Source: Pseudoips prasinana
Lineage: Eukaryota; Arthropoda; Insecta; Lepidoptera; Nolidae
Direction of reading: 5' to 3'
DNA: 64,000 nucleotides
NCBI GenBank assembly: GCA_951640165.1
Contig: OX621240.1
Location: forward strand, 38,444,713-38,508,712
A program made the translations under genes and the position numbers. Positions 32,336 through 43,696 of the stretch are shown one piece after another. The first letter of the stretch is position 1. The number at the start of each line of letters is the position of its first letter. Under the pieces are notes generated by a model. The model ran no database searches. It was not told the DNA's origin and saw only the letters and a program-made list of their open reading frames with translations.

Positions 32336-32760
32336 AAGAAAGTGTCCCTGCGTTTGCGCACACACTTGTGCACTATAATAGGTCCCACGCAAATGGTTAG
32401 TTTCCATCGATCCGATGAAATGCCCTCTCCGGACCTAAACCGGAAGTCAGGCCCGCGTTGCGTCTTAACGTAGAGCGAAAGTTGCACAAAACATCCCTAA
32501 AAACCATGATCTCTCGCCCTCTCCCCGCCAGTAACCGCCCAGAGTCGAGGTTCAAACCCCACAGGGGGTGCCCTCCGGCGCGGGTACTTAGTTTGTAGTT
32601 TTATTTTTGCTAGGCGGTTAGAGCCCACGCTCACCCGTACTGTCCGGTGAAGCAGTAAAAGCAGAGAGGCTAATTGCACGCGTCAAGATAAAAAAAAAGG
32701 TTGGTCTCCATTTGAGACTTGCCGCCGAGTTCGAAATTCAGCTAGGAGGACATTATTTTA
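32336..32760 (+). mobile_element. SINE-C 3' fragment split by an A-tailed insert
   Basis: GCGTTTGCGCACACACTTGT to GGTTAGTTTCCAT at the left, and CTCCATTTGAGACTTGCCGC to AGCTAGGAGGACATTATTTT at the right, are consecutive SINE-C segments separated by 32408-32698. Confidence 0.75.
32408..32698 (+). mobile_element. Unrecognised short retroposon with A tail
   Basis: A 291-bp GC-rich insert ending in A9. It is flanked by GGTTAGTTTCCAT (32395-32407) and GGTTGGTCTCCAT (32699-32711), a 13-bp target duplication with two differences. A B-box-like GGTTCAAACCC lies near 32540. This could be a SINE or a retrocopy of a small RNA or mRNA piece; I do not recognise the source. Confidence 0.65.
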
Positions 32761-33126
32761 TTTATTTTATCTGTTTACTCATAAAACATGCCGGTGCTCA
32801 TTTATTACCAACGTTGCTTTCTTCCCGATTACCTCCTTAATACGATACGAAACATTATCAATCGTGGTCTCGCATATCTGTTTAGTTACAGACAAATAAA
32901 CCTTCTGTTTTCCTCCATTTTGTTCTCTTTATCTAATAATGACTTACTGTTACATAGTAAAAGGTATTTCTTCTGACAATTATTTTTTATTTCATTTAGG
33001 TTTAATTAATTACATAATTCTATTAAATTACATTACAAGCAGTAATTAAATAAAGTAAGTCAACCATATAATAATAATAATTTCTAATATGTCAAAACTA
33101 CGAATAGATTAAAATCAAAAGTATGA
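32761..33126. other. No recognised feature
   Basis: AT-rich; the short frame at 32788 has no motif. Confidence 0.4.
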
Positions 33127-33386
33127 TAATATCTAGGGAGAATCTAGGGACAATGTCACACAGATCATCCTGGCCCCAAACTAAGCAAAGCTTGTACTAT
33201 GGGTACCAGGCGACGATATACATACTTATATAGATAGATAAATACTTAAATACATAGAAAACATCCATGACTCAGAAACAAATATTCGTACTCATCACAC
33301 AAATATTTGCACTTACCGGGATTCGAACCCAGGACCACCAGCCTCGTAGGCAGGAGCACTACCAACTAGGCTACGGTGACCGTCAT
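33127..33386 (-). mobile_element. SINE-A, copy 5
   Basis: Complete. ATCTAGGGA is doubled at the left edge (33129 and 33141), a small tail duplication. Confidence 0.85.
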
Positions 33387-33682
33387 ACATCAGATCTATT
33401 TCAAAGTCAATATAAAATTATTTGTAACAATCGAAATTTAAAATGTCAAAAGTTAAAATTGTCAAGAATATAAGAGTTAAAAAAAGACAGTAACTTGCAC
33501 ACAAATCTGCAAATATCTTTTCGGCTTTTTGGGGTTGAGACGCCTTGGGGCCCGAGTGCTTGAGTTTTATTCCGCGAGGCATTAAAACGCCTGGTCGACG
33601 CTGCTCGTGACCTGAGGACTGGCACTTATTTAGGACAGAGAATAAGTATAGTAATCTGCCGTGTAAATGCCGTAATTTACAT

Positions 33683-34035
33683 GGATCGTTAGTCTAGCGG
33701 TAGCGTGTTCAACCGTAGATAATGAGGTCCTGGGTTCAAATCCCGGGTCGGGCCAAAAAGTGATTTTGGGATTTTTCTGTTAAAAGAAATTTTTCAGTAT
33801 CAGCCCGAAGTCTGGGAGTGGGGGCCCGAAGTGGGGTATTATACCCCCGTGCCTCGGAGAGCACGTAAAGCCGTCGGTCCTGTGCCTGTCCTCTTTCCGA
33901 TCGTGCTGGTCGTGCCATCGGAACATGAGAGTGAAGGAATAGAAAGTGCCCTTGTGTTTGCGCACTATAATATGTCCTGCGCACTTGGCTAGTCTCCATT
34001 GAGACTGGCCGCGGTGGTTGAAATTCTGCCTGGAG
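33683..34035 (+). mobile_element. SINE-C, copy 4, in the local duplication
   Basis: GATCGTTAGTCTAGCGGTAG to GGTTCAAATCCCGGGTCGGG and on to GCCTGGAGGACACACACACA. It is the duplicate of 31539-31876 and lies about 2.1 kb from it. Confidence 0.85.
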
Positions 34036-34203
34036 GACACACACACACACATACATGGATTATAAGATCAATAAAGTTCCATACATATACTTTCATTTAT
34101 TACGTATGGTTCAGTGAAAAATTTAAAGATCTAATCCAATTTTTATACCATCAAAGTAATAAACCTCATTCCAAATTCATACTAAAAGTACGCTGACAAA
34201 GAA
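34036..34203 (+). repeat. Duplicated flank, copy B (empty site)
   Basis: ACATGGATTATAAGATCAAT through TATACCATCAAAGTAATAAA and CTCATTCCAAATTCATACTA with no insertion. It documents the pre-insertion state of 31877-32335. Confidence 0.85.
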
Positions 34204-35632
34204 TATCGTAACCTCAAATATAAATATTATTACGTGCTCAAATGTGTAATATCAAATAATGTTCATTTTTGCCGAGAAGCTCACAATATCAAGTATTCTT
34301 AGCCTTGTACGTACAGATTATGGCGATGTATGTAAAATTACGCGAGATTCCGCCTTCAGTACAAGAAGACTATACATCAAATATGCAAGATTATTATTGA
34401 AACTTTATGTTTATTTGTTCTTTTTAGAACAATTGAAGAAAATATTGACCTTAATCATGTCAATGTAATACCTTAAGTAAAGTAAATATTTGTATGTTAA
34501 ATGAAGTAATAAAATGTCGAAATCATCATTAACCAGCACTTCTTGATATGACTGTTGCCTGGGTCTGTATACAGTTATGTTTAAAGTTAAACTTCTGTTG
34601 TGACTTATCATTCGATAACAGCCTGCTCTTCATATCTTGCCACATGCAAGTGAATTATGAATCCAGGTTAAAGAAAAATATTGAATTCTTAGTTACCTCG
34701 TTGTATAGCCAGGCCGTCACCTGATGATTTTATTACGCATTTGGACTACTCTCTCACAAACTCCTCATACGACTGGTCCCAATGGACCAATTGTTACCAC
34801 CATAAGCGGGAGAAACATACATCCACCATCTTTCGATTTATATTTCCTCCACTTGAGGCCTTCTATGAACTCCGTTGCATATCCTACTGTACTAAAGCTG
34901 CTATTTAGATGGAAGAAAGTTAGTGTTTCATCCTATACCAGCTGCTATTAACATCATTTCTTCAGTCAGTACTTCTAATAGTAACGTTTTACCCATAATT
35001 ATCAATTTATTTCTACAAAAAGTTCCTCCATTTTCTGAAATTGGTTTTTCGTGACATTGAGTATAGTTATGAAGTCCTGTTTAAGGACAAATTAGTTTCG
35101 GCTTAACTAATCTACTTGTAAACAGTTGAGCTTAGAGAAAGTCACGAATTACATCACATCATGCATCAAGTGGCACACAGTGTAGAAACGAAATCTAAAC
35201 AATAAATAGTGTATGCGTATGCCATATTTCAACATGACCGAATTTTATAAAGATAGGGTTAACCTAGTAACAAATAAATTTACCGACTTATGTCTTTATA
35301 CTCTAAAATTAGGACATATTTTGGCATCAGCCATACATTAAAAAGACTAATTCGGAAATTTCTTCATTCCTTCCGCTATTTTAGTTTACACTTAACTATG
35401 GATTGTACACAAAAACATTCTTTGAGCAATGGTACTATAACGTTAGCAGTAATACTAAATCAGTCAAGCGGATATATTCGGGGTATATTCTCTTTTTATA
35501 TAGAGAATGGCTAGCTAAGTTTCTTTATAGACGATCCACGTAGGGAATTAAATTCCTCACTTTTACATTTTCACCTACTTTCCGCTATTTGTATCATGAG
35601 TGAGAGATTTTATACAGTATTGCTTTGTTCTT
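34204..35632. other. No recognised feature (1.4 kb)
   Basis: Several 65-75-codon frames (34259, 34411, 34724, 35290) lack motifs, signal peptides or support from context. No repeat partners were seen, so this may be old unique DNA. Confidence 0.4.
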
Positions 35633-35640
35633 ATTGCATT

Positions 35641-36459
35641 CAGGGTTGGGCAGTATTAGAATTACTTTTAATAATACGTAATTAAAACGTACGTATACGT
35701 ACGTATTTGGTATTTGTATTTCAAATACCTGACGCCGAGGTATTTTGTAATTAGTGTTTTAAATACTTGAGGCTTCAAAATACATTTTAACATTAAAATA
35801 CACTTAAGCTTTTTAGTTATTTCGCTTAAATAATAAAGCTTCTGTTATTAGCTTATGTTATGTGTAGAATACATATTCTAAGGGACGATGAGAGGCAAAG
35901 AATTCTAAATCTTGCCATTCATGCCTTAGAGATAATGAGAATGAGATAATGCCTGGAAGCAGCAGGAGTAGCACCACCATTAAAGAAAATTATAATTTTA
36001 TTGTTTTTGAGAACCAAAACAGTGATCAACCATAGATATCTAAAACGGGGTTAGAGTTGGTCAGTTTCCTAAATGATAAAACCAAAGAACGTGGAATTCT
36101 AGAAAAGAAAAGAAAGATTGTTTTCTTTAGCAGGTTTTATTCATTCTCCAACGAGAGGCTGTTTATCACACAGTAGTACTTTAAAAAATCTAGTGTTCAT
36201 GAAAGGAAAATCTGGTGGAACTGATTTTTTTTTATTAAACTTGTTTTCCTCTGCTTTTCAGCCCGTGCTGGTCTATTTTGTATTTTCTAATTTGTATTTC
36301 GTATTTCAATTATATATAGCTAAAATACTTTTTTTTGTTTTAAATATTTCAAATAATTTACTTAAAGATATTTTGTATTTCGTATGTTAATTACTTGCGA
36401 TACAGTATTTAGTAATTTGTATTTCAATTAAAGCAAACCATGTATTTTGCCCAGCCCTG
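35641..36459 (+). mobile_element. Internally deleted hAT transposon, 819 bp
   Basis: Ends CAGGGTTGGGCA and TGCCCAGCCCTG are inverted. ATTGCATT directly flanks both sides (35633-35640 and 36460-36467), the exact 8-bp duplication of hAT elements. The interior keeps a C-terminal transposase remnant at 36118-36207. Rows of TATTTG-type strings near both ends could be subterminal transposase-binding repeats. Confidence 0.88.
36118..36207 (+). pseudogene. hAT transposase dimerisation-domain remnant
   Basis: The frame reads MFSLAGFIHSPTRGCLS, then LKNLVFMKGK. This corresponds to the FS-AG-I-SP-R--LS---L--L-FLK block of the C-terminal hAT dimerisation domain. The DDE catalytic region and zinc finger are absent, upstream frames carry stops, and downstream sequence is not transposase-like. 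Non-functional. Confidence 0.75.
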
Positions 36460-36467
36460 ATTGCATT

Positions 36468-37354
36468 TAAGAATAGCTTATAGTATTTTGTTAAAGTCGA
36501 GAGAATTCTATAAGTAAAATGGCCTAACCTTAATAGTATTGTTATACCCTCTTACATGTTCAAGATATGCAATTTATTAAGTAAAATAGCAATGTATAAT
36601 ATTTTATAAGAAACAGAATTATCTACGAATAAGTTTCAAAGAATTATTGAAGCCAAATTGTATTAAGTATATCACTATATTTCTTATTATTTAAGTGACA
36701 GAAGTGCTTGCGATTAAGTTGTTCTAAGTCAACACACATAATAATATGTAATCATTTAAAAGGAATTTTATTTTAAGCACGGTAGGGTAAAAAATTATTA
36801 ATATAAATGCTTTTTTACTGAATGAAGGAAATTTTAAGTAATGTTGCTTAACATCAATATTTTTTATGTTTTACCAAGATTTCCAGAGCAATCTGAAGCG
36901 TTGAAACTCATTAGTTAAACTACCTTTTTATATTACTTTCATACATTTATGAAGGTAGCTGCAATTCTGATAATAGCAGGTTTTATAATTTTGATTACTC
37001 AAATAGTTAATGTAACCCAAGGCCATATAAGTTCAAGAGAGATAACTGAAATATTAACACACCTAGCGTCCGAATTTTATAATGTTGGGTAGCCTCATGT
37101 TCCGCAGATAACCCTATTTTAATTGGAAAATCTAATTGGCTCCAACTCCTAACCCTATATCCGTACTGAAAAATTATTTTATCTGACATTACGTGAAATT
37201 GTAATTTGAACTTGTGACTTTACGATTCACCGCTAAACGACTAAAGTAATTACTTAATTTACTTTCCTTTATCTTTCATGTTACCCTAATTTATTTATTT
37301 AACAAAACTACCATTACAGGTTGTACCTCGCAGCTTTATATAAATATAATTACC
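36468..37354. other. No recognised feature
   Basis: At 36779-36812 the string ACGGTAGGGTAAAAAATTA followed by ATATAAATGC repeats the end motif of the CpG-rich tandem units (44462 and 44814). Otherwise nothing is identified. Confidence 0.45.
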
Positions 37355-37500
37355 ACGGTTGGGGTGGTTGGTAGACACTTTGCCTTTCACGCCGCAAGTA
37401 TCGAGTTCGATTCCCACCCAGTACAGATATTTGTGTGTGAGTCTGTGTGAAATGATCTATATAAGTATGCATTTACAAAAGAAATGTAGTATATGTAGAA
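37355..37500 (+). mobile_element. SINE-D, copy without 3' domain
   Basis: TGGTTGGTAGACACTTTGCC, GAGTTCGATTCCCACCCAGT and TTTACAAAAGAAATGTAGTA match the head and body of 42993-43262. Confidence 0.7.
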
Positions 37501-39062
37501 TAGGGGGGCACCGGAGCAGCATACCCGCGTCCCCGGGGCTCCCCCATCAGGCGCCAAGAGAAGAGTATTTCGACACCTCCTACGTATATTATCGTAACCA
37601 ACAAAAAGTCGTTTTTAACTTTTTTCCACGAAACAACTTCTTTTCATATATACTAACGTATGTGTTAACTTTAATTACGAAATTCGCAACAGAAACCTAA
37701 ATACTCAACCCTTTAAATATCTTATGTACCTCTTGTCCCAAAGTTTAGGATCGTATTATTACTTACGATTAGTGTGCGATTATTTGTCCTGCGCGAACGA
37801 CTTGTAACTATTAGTTACGACAATGTACCCGGGAAGGACGCACGCGCGTGGTTGAAGTTAATAATTTGTTTTAATTTTATTTGTTTTAGTATTATAGCGT
37901 CAAGTACAATAATTACCGGTTAAAACTGTTATCTAGATCTAGAAAAATGTTGAATTAAGTAATAAACATGATAATGTGCTGGTTTCTCACGAACCGTTGA
38001 CCGGTGTTGATTCAAACTGTGATGATAATATTATATTTGTATGTATGTCTGATGTTCAGAAGCCTTCGGAAAGGGTAGGTATGTGGTTTGTTATTACTTG
38101 CATTCACTAATATATTAATTAAATAATATTACAAATTACATTTCAAATATTCTATATTAAAATATCGTAAGTATAAATTACGGTTATATACGCCGTATTC
38201 TGAAATTTATTTTCTATCTTAAGTTGCAGTTAAGATAGTTTACATCGGAAAAATAACCAAAATATCACTCGCATCTAGACTTACGGTACACTACATCGAA
38301 ATGATAATAAATTTTGTTAATGTATGTTATACATACAATATTTTACTTCGTTAGGTTAAACTACTTACTATTATATTCCACTTGAAAAACTTTGTGTATA
38401 ATACTTTTTAACAATTTATTGTCTCAATCCCATGACCCCTTTAACGCAAATGTAGATGAAATAAACGCAATGATGGATTTATCATCCGATTCTGAGGAAA
38501 TCTCATTCAGTCAAATACCATCGTTATAAAAACAGCAAAGTAAGTAACAGTCACATTACGCATAATAATCATGTTTGTTTCTAACTCTGTTTTTACCATA
38601 AATGTATATAATAATATATAATTCAGGATCTGATGATAAGTCCACCATTGAAGAGAACATTGACATGACACGACATCCGTCACAGATTGTACGAGCAATC
38701 GCTTAGATTACGATTGTGACAACCAATTTTGTGCCTGGTATATAAAAATATTATTCAGCCACCATACTCAGTACAATCTTGTAGTACTGATTTATTATTT
38801 ACACCGCATGAAAACACGTCACTTCCTTCTTTTTAAGAATATACACCTCAACCTTCTAGAAAACGGGTAATAAGCTAAAAAAAAGATAAAGGAAATGTTA
38901 GACATCTACATGTTTCTGAATGGAAAGATAATAAAACGAAAAACCAAAAAAATTTGGTAAACAGTATGAAACTCTATTCTCCGGGTCGTCCACCTAGGAT
39001 GCTAGAAAAAACCGCTGGCTAGCTAGGGTAGATTCCTCAGCAGTGAGGATCGCGTTAGCCCG
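37501..39062. other. Mostly unrecognised; possible decayed coding remnant
   Basis: At 38460-38970 there are gene-like scraps. ATGGATTTATCATCCGATTC reads MDLSSDSEEISFSQIPSL then stops. A donor-like AAAGTAAGT and an acceptor-like TATAATTCAG follow, and then a basic stretch reading KRKGNVRHLHVSEWKDNK before more breaks. It may be an old transposase-like or other pseudogene. Evidence is weak. Confidence 0.3.
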
Positions 39063-39440
39063 TATAAGTGATTATACCCTCATTTCGAATTCCATCTTTT
39101 TACTTCAGCGGCCACTTGAGCTGAGGCCCGAATCCCATAAGGGTGCCGTCAGGTATTAGTCGCTCAAATTAAGCTACGGGTTGCGAGCCTTATGTGCTAG
39201 CCAACTGCTCATTGTCTTCAATTCTTTAATTTTAATGTAGTATTGCTAAATGTAACACTAATAGCTTAATAACTTGCTATTTACTTAAGGATTTCTTAAA
39301 AATATATGTGGCAAAACAGACCGCACGGACGAAATAATTCAAAATATTTTTGTTACTTTAATACTGTGTTCAACTATGCTACAAAGTGTGCTAAATAAAG
39401 TGCTGAATAAATTTCATTATTTCATTTCATTAAAGTTATA
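39063..39440 (+). mobile_element. LINE-B 3' end
   Basis: TCAGGTATTAGTCGCTCAAA to GCTGAATAAATTTCATTATT with an (ATTTC)n tail, matching 8680-9085 closely. Confidence 0.7.
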
Positions 39441-40954
39441 ATGGAACTATAAGTTAACTATAATTCATACTTTTAATACATTTTGGGGCCTTGGTAGTCG
39501 CGAATAACAATGGGCTTTTATAGCAAATTTAACTTTTAAACATACTAAAAAGATTTTAAGAGAGAAGTTCGCTGATAACATAACAAGACGTAATTTTACA
39601 TTAATTTACCAACTACTGTCTAGTTCAGAAGATCAAGAGTGTGCAAGAAAATGTTCTTAATTATAAACGGCCTTCAATTTTATAGTGATGACACGAGATA
39701 TTCAGTTGGTTGTTCAATCATGTTGCAAAATACAAAGATAAAGGAACAAATGAATTTTGATTTTAGTCTGAAAATTGTGCAGATCGAAATTGGAAGATCG
39801 GTGAGTGTATGCTTTGTATATGCATGCAGCTTCCTTGTATCACAATACTTGTGTTACGATCTGTCACTGCTTTTTAGAACACCTTTATTTATACACTCTC
39901 CATGTGTTATTGTTGAGTTCGGTGGGCTAAACACAATGGAAAACCCTACATAGTAGAGGAATTCTTTTCAATAATGATAAATCTCATTAGAATAATAAAA
40001 ATATATTAGATATAAGATTATGATTGACAACATTGTTATTATCTATATTAAAAAAAATAAAAATTATATTGTTGAAGAATTTAGAAGATTTAATTTTGAG
40101 TCTAGTTTCGACTTAAGTTTAAAAACCTTATGTTTATTCATATTTTACTTTTTTTCAATAATGAAAGATGTCATTAGCATAGTAAAAACATATTATTAAA
40201 GAAATATGTGAGAACTATATTGTTAAAGAATTAAGAAGATAGTTTAATTTTGAGAGAAGCTCCCACTAAAATTTAAAAGTATCAGTTATTGTGTTTTTGA
40301 GACATTTTCCTTTTTGTTAAATATTTCTTATAGCAAATGATTAAAATGTGTAACATTTTGATTGAAAGAGTATTATGAATAACTTAATATTCTCGTAAGT
40401 ATAGAACTCTACGGTTTAAGAATTGAAAAGACTAAACTTTGATACTATTAATTAGGATGAATTAGTTACAAAATATATTGATCAAAGTTAAAATTCTTAG
40501 TAACATTTCATTTAACTTAAATTTTTTATTAAAGTACATGCATATTGAGTCTATTTTATTTTAATAATCGTCTATCATTTCCTGCTTCCGAAATAATACT
40601 TCCTTTTACAATATGACTGTTAAAATATTACCATTTAAGTACAGTAAGTATTACTTACAATACACGTTTATACTGACGAAACATAGAAAAATATCTTATG
40701 TATAACATACCATGCGTGATTCTTCTTAATTTTCCACGTATAGTAATAGTATCTAACACTTACTGTAATTTTCTGGTGGTGTTACCCAAAGTAAAATATC
40801 GTATGTGACTTTTTATTAAAACTAGCAAACATTTTGAAAAATTGAATATACGACATTATGTTAATTGTATTTAAATACTTATATGCCAATTTTGAAACTT
40901 ATATGACGTTGCATGTCGTCATGGTTAAGAAAAATCTGTTTACACATATTTATC
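39441..40954. other. No recognised gene; one diverged tandem duplication
   Basis: TTTTCAATAATGA, TCATTAG, AATAAAAA and TATATTGTTGAAGAATTTAGAAG recur about 183 bases apart (39964-40110 and 40147-40260), a diverged duplication. The 104-codon frame at 39639-39953 has no recognisable domain. Confidence 0.45.
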
Positions 40955-40974
40955 TGGCCGTACTGTAAAGTTCT

Positions 40975-41250
40975 TCAAATGCAGTTACGGTACTGTACGT
41001 AGGAGGTGTCGATTTATTTATATGTATATGTTTATATTTATTCATGTTTTTATACTTTTTTACTTTTTCATTTGTCGCACACCTACTATTTTTAAAATAA
41101 TTACAGCTCCTATCCATCCAAAGGTTGTCTGGAAGAAATCGCATGATGCGATAAGGCCGCCCATTGTACATGATTGTGTTATTAGTGTCCTATGAATTTG
41201 TCGCGTGTGAGTGTGTACAATAAAGAGTATTTTATTCTATTCTATTGAAA
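40975..41250 (+). mobile_element. LINE-A 3' end, truncated copy
   Basis: TCCATCCAAAGGTTGTCTGG, AAGAAATCGCATGATGCGAT and CCGCCCATTGTACAT match the 3' UTR of the full LINE-A. It ends GTACAATAAAGAGTATTTTA with (TTCTA)n. Confidence 0.8.
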
Positions 41251-41432
41251 TCTTATTCAATTCGGTTCATACACACAAATAAATAGTAAATACAACATCG
41301 TTGAGATATATGAGCGAGCGCGTGTGTTTATTGTTTTCCCCGGAGGTTAAAATATATGGGTTCTTGGTTCGGCTGTTTCTACCACGCGGCGTGTTTTTAT
41401 TATCGGCAAAATATATTAGTATAAATAATAAA

Positions 41433-41706
41433 AACAGGCCAAGTGCGAGTCGAACTCGCGCACATAAGGTTCCGTACCATTATCTATAAAAAAGACCAAA
41501 AATTCACGTTTGTTGTATGGGAGCCCCCTTAAATATTTATTTTATTTGTTGTTATAGCGGCAACAGAAATACAAAATCTGTGAAAATTTTAACTGTCTAA
41601 CTATCACGGTTCGTGAGATACAGCCTGGTGACAGACGGACAGACAGATGTACATCGAAGTCTTAGTAACAGGGGCCCGCTTTTCCCTTTGGGTACGGAAC
41701 CCTAAA
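41433..41706 (+). mobile_element. MITE-N variant (short)
   Basis: GGCCAAGTGCGAGTCGAACT with AGGTTCCGTACCATT at the left and TTTGGGTACGGAACCCTAAA at the right. The body CTATCACGGTTCGTGAGATA is shared with 59758-60050. Confidence 0.7.
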
Positions 41707-42106
41707 AAAGAATCTAAATCGTTACTGATTTTCAAAAACGTTTCATAAACAGCAGAAAATCTCGTAACTTTCAATCAAGAACTGTATACAGTCGAATTCT
41801 TATCTTCCTTTTCTGAAGTTGGTTTAAAATGTACGGAATTAAAGCAGTGACGCGCCACCACCGCTCTAAGTTCCGTACATTTCTAACAAACTTTTTAACC
41901 AACCATTTGGGCGCTAAAATTGCACTGACTTGAAGACTTGGGCTTAATACTTATTAACCCTCTTTTTATTGTCGCCTTAACTGACAGCATAAAGTTACTA
42001 TAAAAACTTCAATCGTAAAACAATGTGTAAACGAGAAAACTTAAGAGTCTGAGGTATTATTTCTATACCATTTTTGTACAAACATATTTTATTTTGTTTC
42101 CAAAAT
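41707..42106. other. No recognised gene; one hairpin
   Basis: AAATGTACGGAA and TTCCGTACATTT pair across about 35 bases at 41826-41884. Nothing else recognised. Confidence 0.45.
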
Positions 42107-42325
42107 ACCGCAGTGACTCAAGTCGAAAGACTTCGATCAGTGTGTGTTGCCAGTGATGACTTACGGAACAGAGACGTGGTCGTTCACTATGGGCCTTATT
42201 AGAAGGCTCAAGGTCACCCAAAGAGCAATGGAGAGGGCTATGCTCAGAGTTTCCCTGTGGGATCGAATCAGAAATGTCGAAATCCGCAGGCGAACTAAAG
42301 TCACTCAATGTAACCTAAGGCCCAC
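42107..42325 (+). mobile_element. RTE-type LINE C-terminal fragment (sense)
   Basis: Reads LPVMTYGTETWSFTMGLI, RRLKVTQRAMERAMLRVSL and RNVEIRRRTKVT, a C-terminal block of RTE-type endonuclease-reverse transcriptases. The same block occurs on the minus strand at 60480-60700. No catalytic domain is present. Confidence 0.75.
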
Positions 42326-42341
42326 ACAGGCAAAATAAAAT

Positions 42342-42436
42342 ATCATCATCATCATATCAGCCGAAAGACCTCCCCCAAATCTCCACAATTGCCGGTCTTG
42401 CGCTATCCGCATCCAGCGATTTCCAGGGAATTTCTT
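42342..42436 (-). mobile_element. RTE-type LINE extreme 3' end (antisense)
   Basis: (ATC)n at the left is the (GAT)n tail on the minus strand, followed by the WTSFG-ending C-terminal segment. It faces the previous RTE fragment, so the two are separate insertions or an inversion. Confidence 0.7.
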
Positions 42437-42992
42437 TATACATAATTAATCCATTATAAAAAATAATATACATGTTACTACACGATACCCTAATAATATG
42501 ACATTATTTAAGTACCTTTTATAGTTAGGAGAAAACATCAACATTCATTCCGCGTGTTTCAAAATTTAACACATATCTAGTGTAAGGATCTACAAATCAC
42601 CTGGTTAGATACCAACTTTATATTTATGTCTTGTTCCAAGTTATGTTTACTGTGTTACGTTGCGTGTAAGTGAGCCAGTGCTTTGAAATGTAAGGCATAG
42701 AATTATTTCGTTCAAAGTGCAGTCCGACTATGAAGTACCTTCTGGAATAAATGCAGCAATAACAACTTGATGTTTTTCTTAGATTGTGTTAGAGTACGGT
42801 TGCAATAACTTATCTGGCAGGCGCAATCAGCTGCGCGTGAGTGATACCCGCGATATCATTAGCATCAATACATAATCATTTATTTTGATAAAGTAAGTTT
42901 ACATGTCGAATAATATACATATATTCGATAATAGTAATTTTATATGTCATCTTACAAATAATTCATTAAATAGCTCGAATAAAAGCTTTTTA
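42437..42992. other. No recognised feature
   Basis: No supported frame; an AATAAATGCAGCAATAAC string near 42747 has no associated gene. Confidence 0.4.
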
Positions 42993-43262
42993 GACGGGCA
43001 TGTTGGCATGGTTGGCAAATGCTTGCTTTTCACGGCGCAGGTCGTGGGTTCGATTCCTACCCAGGACAGATATTTGTGTGCATGAACATGTCTGTTTGTC
43101 CTGAGTCTGGGTGTATTATCTATATAAGTATGTATTTACAAAAGAAAAATAGTAGTATATGTAGTATATCAGTTATCTGGTTTCCATAGTACAAGCTATG
43201 CTTAGTTTGGGATCAGATAGCCGTGTGTAAATAATGTCCCAGGATATTGCTATTATTATGTT
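42993..43262 (+). mobile_element. SINE-D, full reference copy
   Basis: Head GGCATGGTTGGCAAATGCTT and B box GTCGTGGGTTCGATTCCTAC. The body ACAGATATTTGTGTGCATGA follows, then a 3' domain with CCATAGTACAAGCTATGC, GGGATCAGATAGCCGTGTG and AATGTCCCAGGATATT, and an (ATT)-like tail. The 3' domain is homologous to that of SINE-A and SINE-E although the heads differ. Confidence 0.85.
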
Positions 43263-43307
43263 ATTATTGTCATTCAGAATTCCATTAGGGAAGTCAGTTA
43301 CATTTGT

Positions 43308-43532
43308 ATGAAGTCAGTAGGTTTGTTTATTGGTAGTAAAAAAATCGTCATAACCATCATCATCATCATCATCATCATCATATCAGCCGTAAGACGTCCA
43401 CAGCTGGACAAAGGCCTCCCCAAGGATCTCCGCAATAGCCGGTCCTGCGCTGCCCGCATCCAGCGGCTTCCCGCGACCCGCACAAGATCGTCGGTCCACA
43501 GGAGGCCTGCCCACGCTGCGTCTAACGTCATA
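43308..43532 (-). mobile_element. RTE-type LINE 3' end
   Basis: The (ATC)n run at 43354-43380 is the tail. The minus strand reads WTDDLVRVAGSRWMRAAQDR and LGEAFVQLWTSYG across a frame change. 5'-truncated and disrupted. Confidence 0.8.
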
Positions 43533-43696
43533 ACCATAGCACGTTTGTTTAACAAGCCAACACTTCAGAAACCCGACAAGTTTGCGATTCCAAACTGTGA
43601 CATTATCCGGCAACGTATTATATATTCTCCGTCCCATCACATGAGCCACGATAACTCCGTATTATCGGGCGAGATTGACGCGTATTTGCTGATTTG

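Noticed and set aside
32497..32679. 60-codon frame reading RRAPPVGFEPRLWAV
   Set aside because: Antisense translation of the A-tailed insert; FEPR-type strings arise from B-box-like DNA.
39639..39953. 104-codon frame with a possible splice donor after IGR
   Set aside because: No recognisable domain, no promoter or partner exon, and ordinary AT-rich surroundings.
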